From Nageia nagi (taxonomy: Eukaryota; Pinophyta): a stretch of DNA of 64,000 bases. The stretch covers positions 49,352,001-49,416,000 of the forward strand of contig JBITNC010000001.1 of NCBI GenBank assembly GCA_050084985.1. Direction: 5' to 3'. Positions 10,865 through 23,110 of the stretch are shown here, piece by piece. Each line of letters opens with the position of its first letter. Within the stretch, counting starts at the first letter, position 1. The notes under the pieces were generated by a model. That model was not told the origin of the DNA and did not search any database. It saw only the letters and a program-made list of their open reading frames with translations. Made by a program: the position numbers and the translations under genes.

Positions 10865-12362
10865 TCAAGGTTGATGGACAATATCCAGGTGTATGATGCC
10901 ATCAAGAACCTTCTCCTTGATAAAATGGGCTTGGATTTCCACATGTTTTGTTCTCTGATGGAACACAGGATTCTTAGCCAAAGAAATAGTTGACTGATTA
11001 TCTGAAGAAATCAAATATGAGCCAAATTGCTCATACCCAATTTCTTTTAAAAGATGCCTTAGCCAAATAACTTCTTGGGCTACAATAGACATGGCTCGGT
11101 ATTCAGCTTCTGTGGTGAAAAGAAAAACAATAGACTGCTTCTTAGAAGCCCAAGAGATAGCACCTAAACCAATGCTAAAAACATATGCAGAGGTTGATTT
11201 CATATCGTCTCTATCTCCTCCATAGTTAGAATCTGAGAACCCTGAGAGAACAAATGAGGGCAACTTGGAATACTTGAGAGCAAGATCTTTCATCCCTGCA
11301 ACATACCTCAAGATTTGCTTAACAGCATTGAGGTGCTCAACATATGGTTTCTGCATAAATTGTGCCATTAGATTCACTACAAAAGCAATATTTGGCCTGA
11401 AAATAGTCAGATATAGAAGATTACGAATTAATTGCCTAAAAGCTATAGCATCAGCCAACTGAGACTTGGAGCCAAGCGAAGCAGTGATTCCAAGAGAGAC
11501 TGGGATCATAGTATATCTACACTCCATTCCAAACTTCTATAAAATGTCTAATATATACTTGGATTGACTAAGATAGGTACAATCCTTGTATTGATACACT
11601 TGCATTCTAAGATAGTAGTGCAAGAGACCAAGATCAATCATTTCAAACATTGCTTTGAGTTTGGATATGCACTCTTGAATGATTTCATCATTGTTCATAG
11701 TAATCAAAAGATCATTCACATAAAGGAGAATCAAGACCACATTTTTTCCCTAATTAAGCACATATAAATCGGAGTCAGAGAAGCACTTAGAGAATTCAAT
11801 GTCTGCAAAGTACCCTGAAATCATTTTGTACCAGGCTCTAGGTGCTTGCCTAAGTTCATACAATGACTTCTTTAGCTTGCACACAAAGGACTCTTTGCCT
11901 TCCACAATAAACCCTTCTGGTTGATTAATGAAGATTTCCACATCTAAATCACCATTAAGAAATGCACTCTTAACTTCAAGTTAAAAAACTTTCCATCTTT
12001 GAGCTACAGAAAAAGCAAGGATAATTCTAATAGTGGGCATCTTTGTCACAGGAGCAAAGGTTTTCTCATAATCTACATCGTATTTCTAAGTAAAGCCTTT
12101 GGCTACTAACCTTACCTTGTATTTCTCAATATCCTCAACTGAATTGTACTTGACCTTGTAGATCCACTTATTGCCAATTACATTTTCCATTGGGATAAGG
12201 AACTAAGTCCCAAATTTTATTTTTCATAAACGCCTCATACTTAATTTTTATGGCTTCCACCCAGCACTCGTGCTTAGATGCATCTTTGAAAGATGAGGGC
12301 TCATGCTTGTTGTCAATTTTGGCAACTAAGAATTTGTTCAAGGTCATTCTCCTTGTTACCAT
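10865..12362 (-). pseudogene. Copia reverse transcriptase-RNase H
   Basis: The RT N-terminal region (SFKDASKHECWVEAIKIKYE) starts near 12,340. The central RT block has QPEGF, LKKSLYELRQAPRAWYKM and the catalytic box as YVND rather than YVDD. RNase H reads GFSDSNYGGDRDDMKSTSAY, FTTEAEYRAM and KHVEIQAHFIKEKVLDG. Stops and a change of frame between about 12,170 and 11,941 break it. The RNase H half (11,527-10,865) is one uninterrupted frame of 220 codons. Confidence 0.85.
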
Positions 12363-13489
12363 TTGTGTTGGAGAATTTTGTTCCTAAGGTGACTTGCTTG
12401 CATCAATATCCAACCAACTAGGTGCAACTGAAGAGTCCTTTGGATTATCCACATCCTCATTAAAAACAAATTCTTCATGAAGTTCATTGAACTTGACATC
12501 TCTTGAACTGAACACTACTTTGTAGGATGGAAAGTAGAGCCTGTAACTTTTATGCTGACTATCATAACCTACAAAGATACATTTTTAGTTCTTTTGTCCA
12601 ACTTCTTCCTTTTCTCAGAAACAATGTAGGAGAAAGTTTCACAACCAAACACCCTAAGCTGAGAAATGTTAGGTTTTCTTTCTGACCATGCCTCAAAAGG
12701 AGTTTTACCTTAAACGGTTTTTGTGAGACACCTATTTAAGATGTAAATAGCAGTGCTCAGCTTCATCCCACAAGAAACTAGGAAGATTACCCAACATGCA
12801 TCTAGCCATCTCCATAATTATCCTATTTTTCCTTTCGGCAACACTGTTCTGCTGAAGAGTGTAAGGAATTGTAAATTGCCTCTTGATTCCATACATAGCA
12901 CAATAGTCATTGAACTAATTGCTATTATATTCTCCCCCCATTATTTGATCTCAACATATTTATTTTAAAGTGTCTTATTTTCAACTAAGGACTTAAAACT
13001 CTTAAAACTTTCAAAAGTTTGATCCTTGTGCTCTAGAAGATAGCCACAAGTCATTCTACTGAAATCATAGATGAAGGTCAAGACGTAAGATGCTCCCCTA
13101 AGGGATTTAGTCTGAAACAGATCCATCAAATCTGAATGCACAAATTGAAGAGGTTGAGATGCTCTTATTGCCTTATCTTTTTCAAACTTTTGTCTATGCA
13201 TCTTGCCAAGAATACACTTCTCGCATAGACCAATCAAAGAAGAAATTGAAGGCAAACCTTCCACAAGTTCTTGGTCTTTCATGACTTGAATACTCTTGTG
13301 ATTAAAGTGCTTTAAACGTTGGTGCCAAAAATTGCCTCTAGAACACACATTTGTAGCAAAATACATATTTGTTGGAACTTGATCCACAATGTAGAGATCA
13401 TCTTTTACTGACCCTTTAACCAGCATGGCAAATCTTTTCTTAATGCACCAGGATTGAGAGTCGAACTCAAAAGTATCATTTCGTTGCAA
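12363..13489 (-). pseudogene. Copia GAG-pre-integrase and integrase
   Basis: The zinc-binding pre-integrase segment (WHQRLKHFNHKSI, LCEKCILGK) is followed by the core: HSDLMD carries the first Asp, the second motif has degenerated (SNNGG for SDNGG) and NSVAERKNR keeps the Glu. The part from 12,965 to 12,363 is in broken frames. It is shifted relative to gag-protease at about 13,480. Confidence 0.75.
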
Positions 13490-14696
13490 CTTGAATCATG
13501 GAGAGAAGGTTCATCCTAAGCTTAGGAACATAGAGCACATTTTCAAGAACCTTCCTGTGAATCAACACACTTCCAATGCCTTGAACTTCAAGGATAGAGT
13601 TATCACCTATTATAACTGCATCTTTCTTATACTTGTGAAAATTGTCGAACTTATCGTTTTCAAAGCATAGGTGATTAGTGCAACCTGAGTTAACAATCCA
13701 ATCATACGAAAAAGTACGAGACATGGAGTAGAGCATCGTAGCAAAACTAGCTTGAATATTCTTCTTTTCTTTGAAGTTCTTTACATTTCCATTGCCTTTG
13801 TTCTTTTCCTCTTTTTTCTTTTTGTAGCAATCAACTTCTTTGTGACCTTGGATGCCACCATAGTTACAAATACCATCAAACTTTGCCTTAGGATTTGGAT
13901 TGTTTGCTTTGCCTTTTCCATCTCTTTAATTGAAATGGTTGTTGTTGTCGTTGTTCCTATTGCTGTTGATGTTCCTGTTGTTGTCGTTGCCTCTTTTCTC
14001 AAATTTTTTGGAGGAAGAAGGATAAGATTTCTTATGATGATTGAATTTCTTCTTAAAAGGAGTTTTGGTTGCTCCAAGAGCAATGTTATTATCCTTAAAA
14101 GAAGGAATCAATACCTTTTTGTTAAGGGTTTCCTTATAATTCAAAAAGAGCTTAGAAAGGTTCTCAAAGGAGAAGACTTCTTCTTCATCATCAAGCCTAA
14201 TCTCAATTACCATCACAAAGTTACCAAACTTTAAAGAAAGGCTTTGGAGAATAATGAAGACCATGAACTCATCATTGATCCAATTGCACCTATAAGCAAC
14301 AAGTTGGGTCCTTTGTTCAATTATTTTGTTCAAGTAAATAGCCACATTTTCATCTTCCTCTTAATAAGATTGAAGCAACTTTTGGAGAATAGTAAACCTT
14401 TTTGAAAACTTTGAATCAAGGTAGATTTGCTTAAGCTTATCCCAAGCTTCCTTTGCCAAGGTTGACAAGGAAATCATCAAAAGCACATCATCTGAAACTG
14501 TATGAAAAATCATAAAGGTAGCTAACTTATTCTTCGTGTTGTAGGTCTCAAGTGCCTTCTCATCTGTAGGAGCAACAAGGTTCTTATTCACTATTTGTCA
14601 AAGTTTCATTGCCTGCAATTCAGCTCTCATCCGTGGTTTCCAAATCCCAAAGTTGGAACCGTCGACAATGTGTTTGGGTAAAAAGATGTCTCCCAT
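13476..14696 (-). pseudogene. Copia gag-protease
   Basis: A start codon at 14,696 begins MGDIFLPKHIVDGSNFGIWK, typical of copia gag. The frame stays the same through a Lys-, Asn- and Ser-rich basic region, a zinc knuckle (13,830-13,880, second Cys replaced by Gly) and the protease (SGCTNHLC; active Asp changed to Asn). In-frame stops occur near 14,600, 14,360 and 13,926. Everything is in one frame up to about 13,476. Confidence 0.75.
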
Positions 14697-16060
14697 TTGC
14701 TACACAAGAATGTGAATAAATAATAAGCATGTGGTTCAAAAAACAACATTACATGTTAAGTTTTAATCCAAGTAAATAATACATGTTAAAATTAACAAGA
14801 ACATGCTTGATTTGTTCCACAAGAGCAAATGTTTACAACTTAAATATACATACCATGTACCCAAATACCAAGAACCGTAGATGTAGAGTGATATTGTTGA
14901 GGCTTTCATCTAGATGCCCGCAAGGTGAAGCCTAGGTACTACCAATCCTCAACTATTTTGCCTTGGGCAGTATTATACTCTCACAAGAAGTACCTACTAT
15001 TTTTTAAGGTTATAACGTATATTGGATCGACCAAATTATTAATCTTGATTAGATTTTAAGTTGTCCTCTTAAGTTATCAAAATAATCCCTAAATGGACAT
15101 GTTAACATGTGGTATCACTACACACAAGCCTGTCCATCTCTTGGAGTTATATCCAAACCAACAGAGGACTTAGAGGCAATTGAGAAGTACGGACTTTTTC
15201 CCTCAAAACTTAACAAAATACCTCTTTAACATATATCAAAAGTAATTAAATATGCCATCATTCACTCATCCATAATCTTGCAAGAAATTAAATGATAGGA
15301 AAGACCCTCACGCCAATTCAAGCAAGTAATGTGAGAAAAAGGTGAATAATGACAAAGTTTTCTTGCATGCAACAATGAAAAATTAAATGCACCAACTATA
15401 CTAAAATTAAATAAACCAATTAAATGAAGGGAAGGCAATGACAGTCCACGCCAGGAAGAATCCCTACGCTTAGCTATTAGAGCACATTTAAAGTGCAAGG
15501 GAGGCCAATTATGCAAGGGACTACGCGAGGAGGAGAGGCTTCAGCCACGAGAGAGGAGGGAGGTGTTGCTGATGATAGAGGCCAAGCGAGGGTTGGGCGA
15601 CGAGACAGAAGGAGGAAGGATCGGCCACAAGGGCCCATTTGTCCGAAAAAAAGGTGCAAGCAATGCCCATGGAGGGTTTTGCGAGGTAAAAAAGAGGTCT
15701 TGCTATGCCTTATGGAGGGAGAGTGTGGCATGAATGAGGAAAGGGATCGATAGTACAAGGAATCCGCCACCAAGATGCCACCAAAGAGACTTAAAGGGGA
15801 AGAAGTCGTGATAGACGCCATGAGGAGGAGGCGACACTCAAAGTATTTGAAAAAAAAATTTCAATACATTGTAACATTAGATATATTATAGAACAAATAA
15901 GGTTATTGTTCTTTTAGGTGGCAAGCTTATCATCATTTTTCTTTAAAAAGATGAGCCTTTCCCTTCCCCCTTTTTTAAAAAAAAATAAATATCTCATGGT
16001 TTTTTAATAACTTATCTAAAAATAAAGGTGGTCTATAATTTTGCAAATATTTTTACAAAT

Positions 16061-16140
<80 letters not shown>

Positions 16141-16650
16141 AGAAAAATAAAATGCAACTACCCTTTTATATATATATATATATATTGTAGAAAAATAAAA
16201 TGCAACTACCCTTTTATATATATATATATATATATATATTGTAGAAAAATAAAATGCAACTACCCTTTTTTTGTTAGTATCAAAAAAAAAAATTGTAAAA
16301 GAAAATGTAAAATACAACTATTTGATAGAAAAAAAGGTAGGTAATAGCCAAAAAAAATAGCTATATATAGAGAGCAATGTTTGTAAAAAAAAACAACTAA
16401 CATAGAGAAAGTTAGTATAAACAAACAATTGCATTATATTGCTATTTTAAAAGGATTTGCAAAACAAATGAACTAACATATAACATATATGTTAGTATCT
16501 TTAGTCAATAATCCAACAAATAACCAAGAAGGAAAGAATTTATACCTTCTTTTGATTTTACCTCAATAATGGAGTGTAAAATGAGGAATGAAGACCTCCA
16601 AGTTGAAGATGAGCTTCCACACCAATGATGTGAAGAGGAGCCTCCAAAGA
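14697..16650 (-). other. Long leader (5' UTR) of minus-strand copia
   Basis: About 2 kb separates the primer site from gag, longer than usual for copia. It includes a locally GC-richer stretch (15,480-15,830) with open frames on both strands that match nothing I know, then the AT microsatellite. This may contain a small insertion, but no borders were found. Confidence 0.45.
16062..16268. repeat. (AT)n microsatellite with three copies of an embedded unit
   Basis: About 75 bp of pure AT repeat is followed by three copies of a block (TGTAGAAAAATAAAATGCAA then CTACCCTTTT) separated by shorter AT runs. An open frame of Tyr-Ile repeats on the minus strand is an artefact of this tract. Confidence 0.9.
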
Positions 16651-16662
16651 GCTCTGATACCA
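16651..16662 (-). other. Primer-binding site of minus-strand copia
   Basis: TGGTATCAGAGC on the minus strand, complementary to the 3' end of plant initiator methionine tRNA. It lies three bases inside the 5' LTR end. Confidence 0.9.
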
Positions 16663-16665
16663 ATT

Positions 16666-17164
16666 TGAAGAATTGAACTATGACATAAACAACCCTATAC
16701 TACCAAGATCTTATGAAAGCACACAGTTCACATCTAAAGAACTCTAAGAAGACAATCTCACAAAGATAACACAAAATATAAGTGGTTCCTCCACTAAGAG
16801 TATATCCACTAACTAGATCTTATTTCTTCACAAATATGAACTCTTACAATCCTCCTATTATTATCTCCTAAACACTATCCTCTAGTTTAACTTTACTCCA
16901 CAAATTGGTGTGTAATCACAAAGAGAGAGCCTTTTATTTATAGACTAAAATCCCTTTTTGGATCACCCTTTTACCCAATGTACAAAGGCATGACATACAA
17001 CACCCTTTTACGCAAGGGGCATGCTCACGACATGGAGTGTAGGACAAGTTACATTATTATATTCACTTAAATACTTAAGGTATCTAATGATACCCTTAAG
17101 TATTAGTGAATTTACAAAGAGAAGTAATACAAACCTTTAAAATAATGCATTATACATTCCAATA
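16666..17164 (-). repeat. 5' LTR of minus-strand copia
   Basis: 499 bp, ending next to the primer site. The outer end has TATTGG where the other LTR has TGTTGG. A TATA-like box lies near 16,935. Confidence 0.85.
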
Positions 17165-17607
17165 GTAACTAAGAATCATCCTCTGTTTTTGTATGTTTAC
17201 AATTTACATACACTACAATGAATTGCTTGGTACTATCCTTCTAATCTTTTGTGAATTTCATATATTAATGCCTTAGGTATTACAGTAATATGTCTTTTGA
17301 AAAGGTTTGTGCACACAATTAAAGCCCAAAATTAGATATTAGACATTGAAGCAATAATTTTCAAACATAAAGATTAAAATGGTCAAATTAATATGTTTAA
17401 AAATTCCTCAAGTTTTAAAAATCTAAAGACATACTAATCCATAGATTGTAAAGTCCCAAATTAGCAAAAATAATATTTTACTCAAATTTGCAAATTCCAA
17501 ACCACAACAATTTTGTAATTGAGTCAAAAAATCAGATCTGAAATAAATTGCAACTAGGAGCCAAATAAAATATTCAAAATTCATCCAAAAATTGTCCTAA
17601 GGCTGGG
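17165..17607 (-). other. Host intron sequence between two copia insertions
   Basis: It continues the intron interrupted at 9,536 and resembles the intron next to exon e (8,470-8,800). No exon is seen in it. Confidence 0.5.
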
Positions 17608-17610
17608 TGT

Positions 17611-17858
17611 TGATAGGCCAGATAACTCCAAGATTAAAAAGCATTGTATTATCTTTGATGTGAGAATAAATACATTACAATATGACTTTACATATTCACC
17701 TCCATGGATGACCTGTGGATTACACATGGACTCTTCATATGCATTTCCTTGTTACACTTAAAATTCAAGTAAATTCCTATAGCCAAATTTACTAAATATA
17801 GTAAGTAACTACTACTATATTGTATATACCATAATCCCTAAGGATTAGGTGTCTAACA
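17611..17858 (-). repeat. 3' LTR of a second minus-strand copia
   Basis: On the minus strand it starts TGTTAGACACCTAATCC at 17,858 and ends near 17,611 (or 17,608), about 248 bp. The purine run AAGGGGAGAAA abuts its start. The matching 5' LTR was not found. Confidence 0.7.
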
Positions 17859-19130
17859 TTTCTCCCCTTAATCTGAAGGGGTATTGGTAAGTCCATCATC
17901 TTCCTGAACTTCTCGAACTTTTCTCGTCCAAATGCCTTGGTGAAGATGGTTGTTGTTCACTCATCTGTGGAACAATGTTTCAATTGAATTGTCTTGACCT
18001 CTACATGATGTCGAATCAAATAATACTTTGTGTTGATGTGCTTTGTTCGATCATGAAACTTTAGATTCTTGGTCAATTGAATTGCAGAAATATTATCAAT
18101 CAGAAGTGGAGTTGGATGCACCTATTTTTCTTGCAAATCTTCCAGTATCTTCTTGAGCCACACAATCTCCTTTATTGCCTTTGCAACAACCACATACTCT
18201 GCCTTTGTAGTGGAATCTATGAAAATAGATTGCTTTCGTAATCTCCAAGAGATAATTGTTGATCCAAGACTCATGACATATCCTGAAGTTGAAATTCCAT
18301 TCTATTTGTCATCATCAAAGTATGAATCTGTATATCCAATCAATTTGAAGTTTCCCACGTTGGAATACTTGAGCCCTAATTCTTGTGTTCTTTTCAAATA
18401 TCTGAGAACTCTTTTTGCTGCATTTCAATGCCCTTCACATGGTTTTTGCATAAACCAAGAGAGAATTTCAGCCACAAATGAAATATTTGGTCTAGTTGTG
18501 GTTAGATAAATGAGACTTCCTACAAGTTGTCTATACTTTGTTGCATCCTCAAATGCATTCCCTTCAATAGATTTCAACTTCAAATTTTGTTCCATTGGAA
18601 TGAAAAGAGGACTAAAATCTGCCATGCCAAATCTATTCAACAACTCTCCAATGTACTTTCTTTGGGAAATGAAAATGTACCTTGAGTTTTGTGTCATTTC
18701 AGCATGCAAATAGTAATGAAGATGTTCCATATTTGTCATTTCAAAGCCTTTCTTCAAATCTTGTTTCCTGGATACAATATAAATTTCATTGTTCCCTGTT
18801 ATCAAATGATCATTTACATACACCATAAGATATACAACATTTTTGCCAACTTTTCTGACAAACAAAGTTGCATCATCAAAATTAAAGTGTTCAAAGTCTA
18901 TCTTCGAGAGATGCTCAATAAGCATTTTGTACCAAGCGCAAGGAGCTTGTTTTAGGCCATACAAGAACTTGATGAGCTTGCAAACTTTATGTTTCTGACC
19001 CTTCATTGCAAATCCTTCTGGTTGTTTCATGTACATATTCTCTTTCAAATCACCATTCAATAAAGCAATCTTCACATCCATCAGATAAACTTTCCATCCA
19101 TGTTGAGCTGACATTGCCAACAAAGAACGA
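17859..19130 (-). pseudogene. Second copia: RT-RNase H fragment, truncated at its 5' side
   Basis: From 19,130 downward it reads SAQHGWKVYLMDVKIALLNG, YGLKQAPCAWYKML, YVNDHLITGNNE (YVND for YVDD), YLTTTRPNISFV, then RNase H blocks (DSTTKAEYVVV, FHDRTKHINTKYY) in disturbed frames. The tail (FTKAFGREKFEKFRKM) ends at the polypurine tract. Homology stops at about 19,130, where giant-LTR sequence begins. It is a different family from the 9.5-17.2 kb copia. Confidence 0.8.
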
Positions 19131-22100
19131 AAAGGCGAGTAATGACCAAAAGGTGCGTTTTGGTCACTTTTGAGCCTAGAAAATTGAAAAATAGTCAGTA
19201 TCACAGAAAAGCACATTTTGATCAATTTTGAGCCCAAAAGTTGTCAGTATGGTGAAAATGTGCATTTTTACATGGTTTGAGCTCGGAAAGCTTAGAAATG
19301 ACCAAAAGTGCAAAGTTGAGCTTGAAATGCTCAAAAATGCCGAAAATATGCACTTTGAGCTTAGAAATGATCGAAAATGCAAAGTTTGAGCTCGAAAGTG
19401 CTGGAAAGTGCGCTTTAGTCGAGTTCAAGCTCGAAAAAGATGGAAATGATGGGGATGATAGGGAATTGATGATGAGTGTTCTGAAACAACTAATGATACC
19501 AAAGATGGTGCATGAAAGCTATTCACGAGACGTCGCAAGATAGTTCAATGTGCCAGACTATCTATTTTGAAGCTTTCAGGATTCCCAACTCTAGGGGATG
19601 GCATTCCTAAGCAGTGAGGACAAAGTCTGATGATAAAGGGAGATGAAGAATACAGTTCCAAACATATTTGGGCTTGGAACTTTTTAGTTCCGACTAATGG
19701 AGCTCCCTAGGGGACAAAATCAAGAGATAAGAGTTTTGACTTCCAAGAAGTGTGGAGTTGAGTTTGAGCCTAGAAAAATGAGTTTTTTCAAGTAAGTCGA
19801 AATGAAAAATCTGAGAGAAAGGTGTGATGCCAAATGACAAATTAAAGCAACTTTGCTCTTGAAAATTTTGAAAAAACTCAAATTTTGCCCTTCGAAATTC
19901 TAGGGGGAGTTTACCAGCTTTTGGCTTCTTTTCATGATTCTTGAAAAAGACCTATTTTCTTCAAAACCAACGCCTACCTTTGGGGAGCCCAAATTGATTC
20001 AAAAGTGAAATTTTTAAGCTTAGGAGCATGGAGATTGCAATTCTACATCAAATTGGTTTTTCAAGTTTACAATTTCAACAAGATTTGCTCCCTCAAAACT
20101 GGAAAAACAAGAAAATGAGCAAAGAACAGAAAAGGGCAGCCAATAGAAATACTTCAAATTTTCCAAAAATCTAGAATTGTCAAAATGAAAATCTAAGAGA
20201 AAGGTGTGATGTCAAATCTAATTTTAGGCACCTTTGCTTTTGGAATTTCTAGAAAAACACAAAAAATGCCCCTCAAAAAGCTAGGCGCAAGTTTGGCATG
20301 TTTTACCTCATTTGCCCAAGTTTCGAAAATGGCCTATTCTCCCCAAAACTAGTGCCTATCCTTATTGCACCCCAAATTTGCTAAAAAATGAAAATTTTGA
20401 TCTTCATGAGGTGTGGGATGGGATTTTACACAAGTTTGATGATTTGAGTTTTTCAAAAAAATGAGATTTAGTCCTCCAAAATCGTCAAAATGTGATCAAC
20501 CAATGGGAGAGCTCCAAAATTTTCCAAAGTTGGCAAAATCAAAAAGAAGGAAGAGGTAGGGTGGCAAATCCAAAATTGAGCAACTTTGCTCTTGAAACTT
20601 TCAAAAATATCAAAATTTCCCCCCAAAAAAGGTTAGGCGATGGTTTTGCATGTTTTCCCTCACTTCTCCAAATTTTGAAAATTGCCTATCTTTCCCAAAA
20701 CCTGCGCCAAGCTTGGGAGCAATCAAATTTTGTCAAAAATCAAATTTTTTGATCATAGGAGCATGGAAAATCCAATTTTGCACAAGTTTGATGTTATAAG
20801 TTTTTTGAAAAAAGTGGATCTACTCCATCAAAATCAAGAAAAATGGATCAGCCAATGGGCGAGCTTGAAAAATTTTCCAAATTTTTCAAAATTGCCAAAA
20901 TCAAAATTGGAGAGAAAGGTAGGGTAGCAAATCCAAAATTAAGGCAACTTTGATCTTGGAATTATTGAAAAAACTCAAGTTTTGCCCTCCAAAAAGTTAG
21001 GATGGGACTTACAAAGTTTTGGATCTTTTCAAACTTTCCCAAACATGCCCAAAACCTTCAAAACCTATGTCAAGCATTATGGGGGCTTAAAATTTGTCAA
21101 AAGTGAAATTTGTGAGCTTCATGGGGTGCGAAATTCAATTCTACACCATTTTGGTCTTCCAAGTGCATGATTTGGACAAGAAAAACTCCTCCAATCATGG
21201 ATTTGTCCTCCAAAACGGAGAAAATCAGAAAAAATAGAAAACTTCAAATGAGCAAAATTTTGAGTCAAGATCCAAAATTTTAGAAATCAATATTGATGAT
21301 TGATTTGAGTACCCATCTCCCTTGTGAAGAAAAGTGATTTTGATCCAAAAAAGTGAAGAAAAACACAAAACAATTCTCAAGATGCAAGATCTGAAGGCTG
21401 AAAATCTTTACTTTTTTAGAAAAAAATGAAAAAAAAAATAAAAATTGAAGATTATGTGTAGAATAAGGATTCAAACACTTTGGCTTTTGAAATTTTTGAA
21501 AAAAGAGCAAAATTGTGCCCATTATGCCTAGGTGCCCATTTTCCAAGTTTTCCAACCTTTGGCCTCTTTTCTCAATATTGGGTATGAGTAGAAAACTCCA
21601 AAAATGCAAAAACACCTTATGAGCCTCCAAAAATGCCTTCTCATGAAAAAACTCCAAATCCAATGCCTAAAAGCTCCAAATCCTCTCAAAACTTCCCAAA
21701 TACCTTATAATCCTACCCTTCATCCATCCAAAAGGTCAAATCCACCTTTTAAATTTTTTTCCAACCCCCCCATCTTTTCTAAAAAATAGACCAAAAAATC
21801 TACTTTTTCAAAAAATCTTCTCATAATTCCTTGAAAATTTGCCAAAATGATCACATCAAGGGTAAATCCATATTGAAAGAAAGAAGGAGCTTAAAAGATT
21901 AACAAAAAGATCTAGAACGGTGATTTGAAACTCCAATTTTTGCCAAATTGATGCAAAACGCCTCAAAATCCATCCTAAAGGGCATCACTTTTTGTAAATA
22001 TTTTATTTTAAGCATATTTAAGTAGGATGAGTATTGTTCTCCCACTAAACGACATTGTAATCTCAATTTAGCATTCAAATTAGCATTTTTATGTTTTTTT

Positions 22101-22800
22101 TTAAAGAATTAGGGCAACACTTAAAAATTTGACCTAATTTGCCTATAAATAAGAGGCATGGGGTCTCATTTTCACCAAAGCTCATTTTGTGAAAAAAGTG
22201 AAACTTTTGTAAAAGTGGAGCAAATTGATGTATTCTTGCACAACTCTTTTATAAGCTAAATATAAAGTGGTTAAGGCAAAGATTGAGCTTGTTTATCCAT
22301 TTGTGGTGTTATGAATTGATCTTTAAGGATTATCATCGTTCGTTTGACACTTTCGCATCCTTCCTTTGAAAACTCGCAAGTTTTAGGGAAAATATTATTG
22401 CTTTATCCATTTAAAGTGTTGGAAATCAATCTTTGATAGTTGTTTGGTTCACAACATGCATGTTATATGAAGTATTCTAAATTTGTTTCCTGTTTTATGA
22501 TATCAAACTAGAGATTTACATCCAAACTCTTGTTCTTCCCACGTTTTTCCACCATGTCCATTCGATTGCATCGATCCTACTCGCAGAGTATCAACAATTG
22601 GCATTCCTCCCTGCTCCTCTTTGGAACAACTCAAACATAGTTATTTGTTCGCAAAGTTGGATGAATTGGATGAAAATTCCTTAGCTGATTCGAAAATGAT
22701 GAACTTTTAAGAAATGCTTTATTGTGGTGACCAGTTTGGTATCTGACCAAGTATCCGTTTTCGTTTCACAAGTGTAGTCTCTCACTCTCCGGTATTTTAT
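19131..22800 (+). repeat. Giant LTR T1 (plus orientation, 5'-truncated)
   Basis: It shares blocks with T2 and T3 in reverse complement. 19,140-19,440 holds short repeats of about 47 bp built on a TGCATTTT-to-GAGCTC block. 19,780-21,200 holds units of about 350-390 bp, each with GAGAAAGGTRKGRTG (near 19,813, 20,199, 20,548 and 20,910). A TATA box (TATAAATA) is at 22,144-22,151. Beyond it lies R-U5-like sequence matching T2 (TTGCATCGATCCTACTCGC near 22,570). The TGTTGTGCCC start seen in T2 and T3 is absent. Confidence 0.6.
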
Positions 22801-23110
22801 TTATGCTTTCTTTATGCCTTCTTTATGCTTTCAAACCCAAATACAATCATTAAGTCCACACACAAATATTTTGAATAAACTCTATACATCAAATAAAAAA
22901 TGTTGGTTAACAAAATGCTACCTCTCATTCCATTCATCTTTCCATTGAGGCTGATTCCAAAGAGGGATACTGCACATACATTATCCATCCCTACACAGAG
23001 ACACTTGCGCAAGTGTTGGATTTTGCTTGGCAAGCATACCTACAACATCAGACCGTTGAGTAGGTGTTTCGACAAGGGCCTTGGAGGTATAAAGTCATTT
23101 TCAAATGGGG
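22801..23110. other. Spacer between inverted giant LTRs T1 and T2
   Basis: Short open frames on both strands, none recognised. It could be the internal remnant of one of the two elements. Confidence 0.3.

Larger units (their letters stand above)
9536..17164 (-). mobile_element. Full-length Ty1/copia retrotransposon (minus strand), degenerate
   Basis: Two 499-bp LTRs, an initiator-Met-type primer site, gag, protease, integrase, RT and RNase H in copia order, and a polypurine tract all lie on the minus strand. Flanks GTAAT (9,531-9,535) and GTAAC (17,165-17,169) form a 5-bp target duplication with one mismatch. By eye the LTRs differ at roughly 7% of positions, so the insertion is much older than the Tat element at 27.8 kb. 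It sits inside the long UBP12-like intron. Confidence 0.88.

Noticed and set aside
13752-14234. 160-codon open frame on the plus strand rich in Val, Phe and Leu
   Set aside because: It is antisense to the copia gag basic region, whose Lys/Asn-rich codons read as hydrophobic residues on the other strand.
15477-15821. 114-codon minus-strand and 86-codon plus-strand frames in the copia leader
   Set aside because: No recognisable domain, both strands are open at the same place, and the codon pattern looks like composition rather than a gene.
16651-16662. Short tRNA-like match that could suggest a tRNA gene
   Set aside because: Only the 12-base complement of the initiator-Met tRNA 3' end is present, at an LTR border; it is a retrotransposon primer site.
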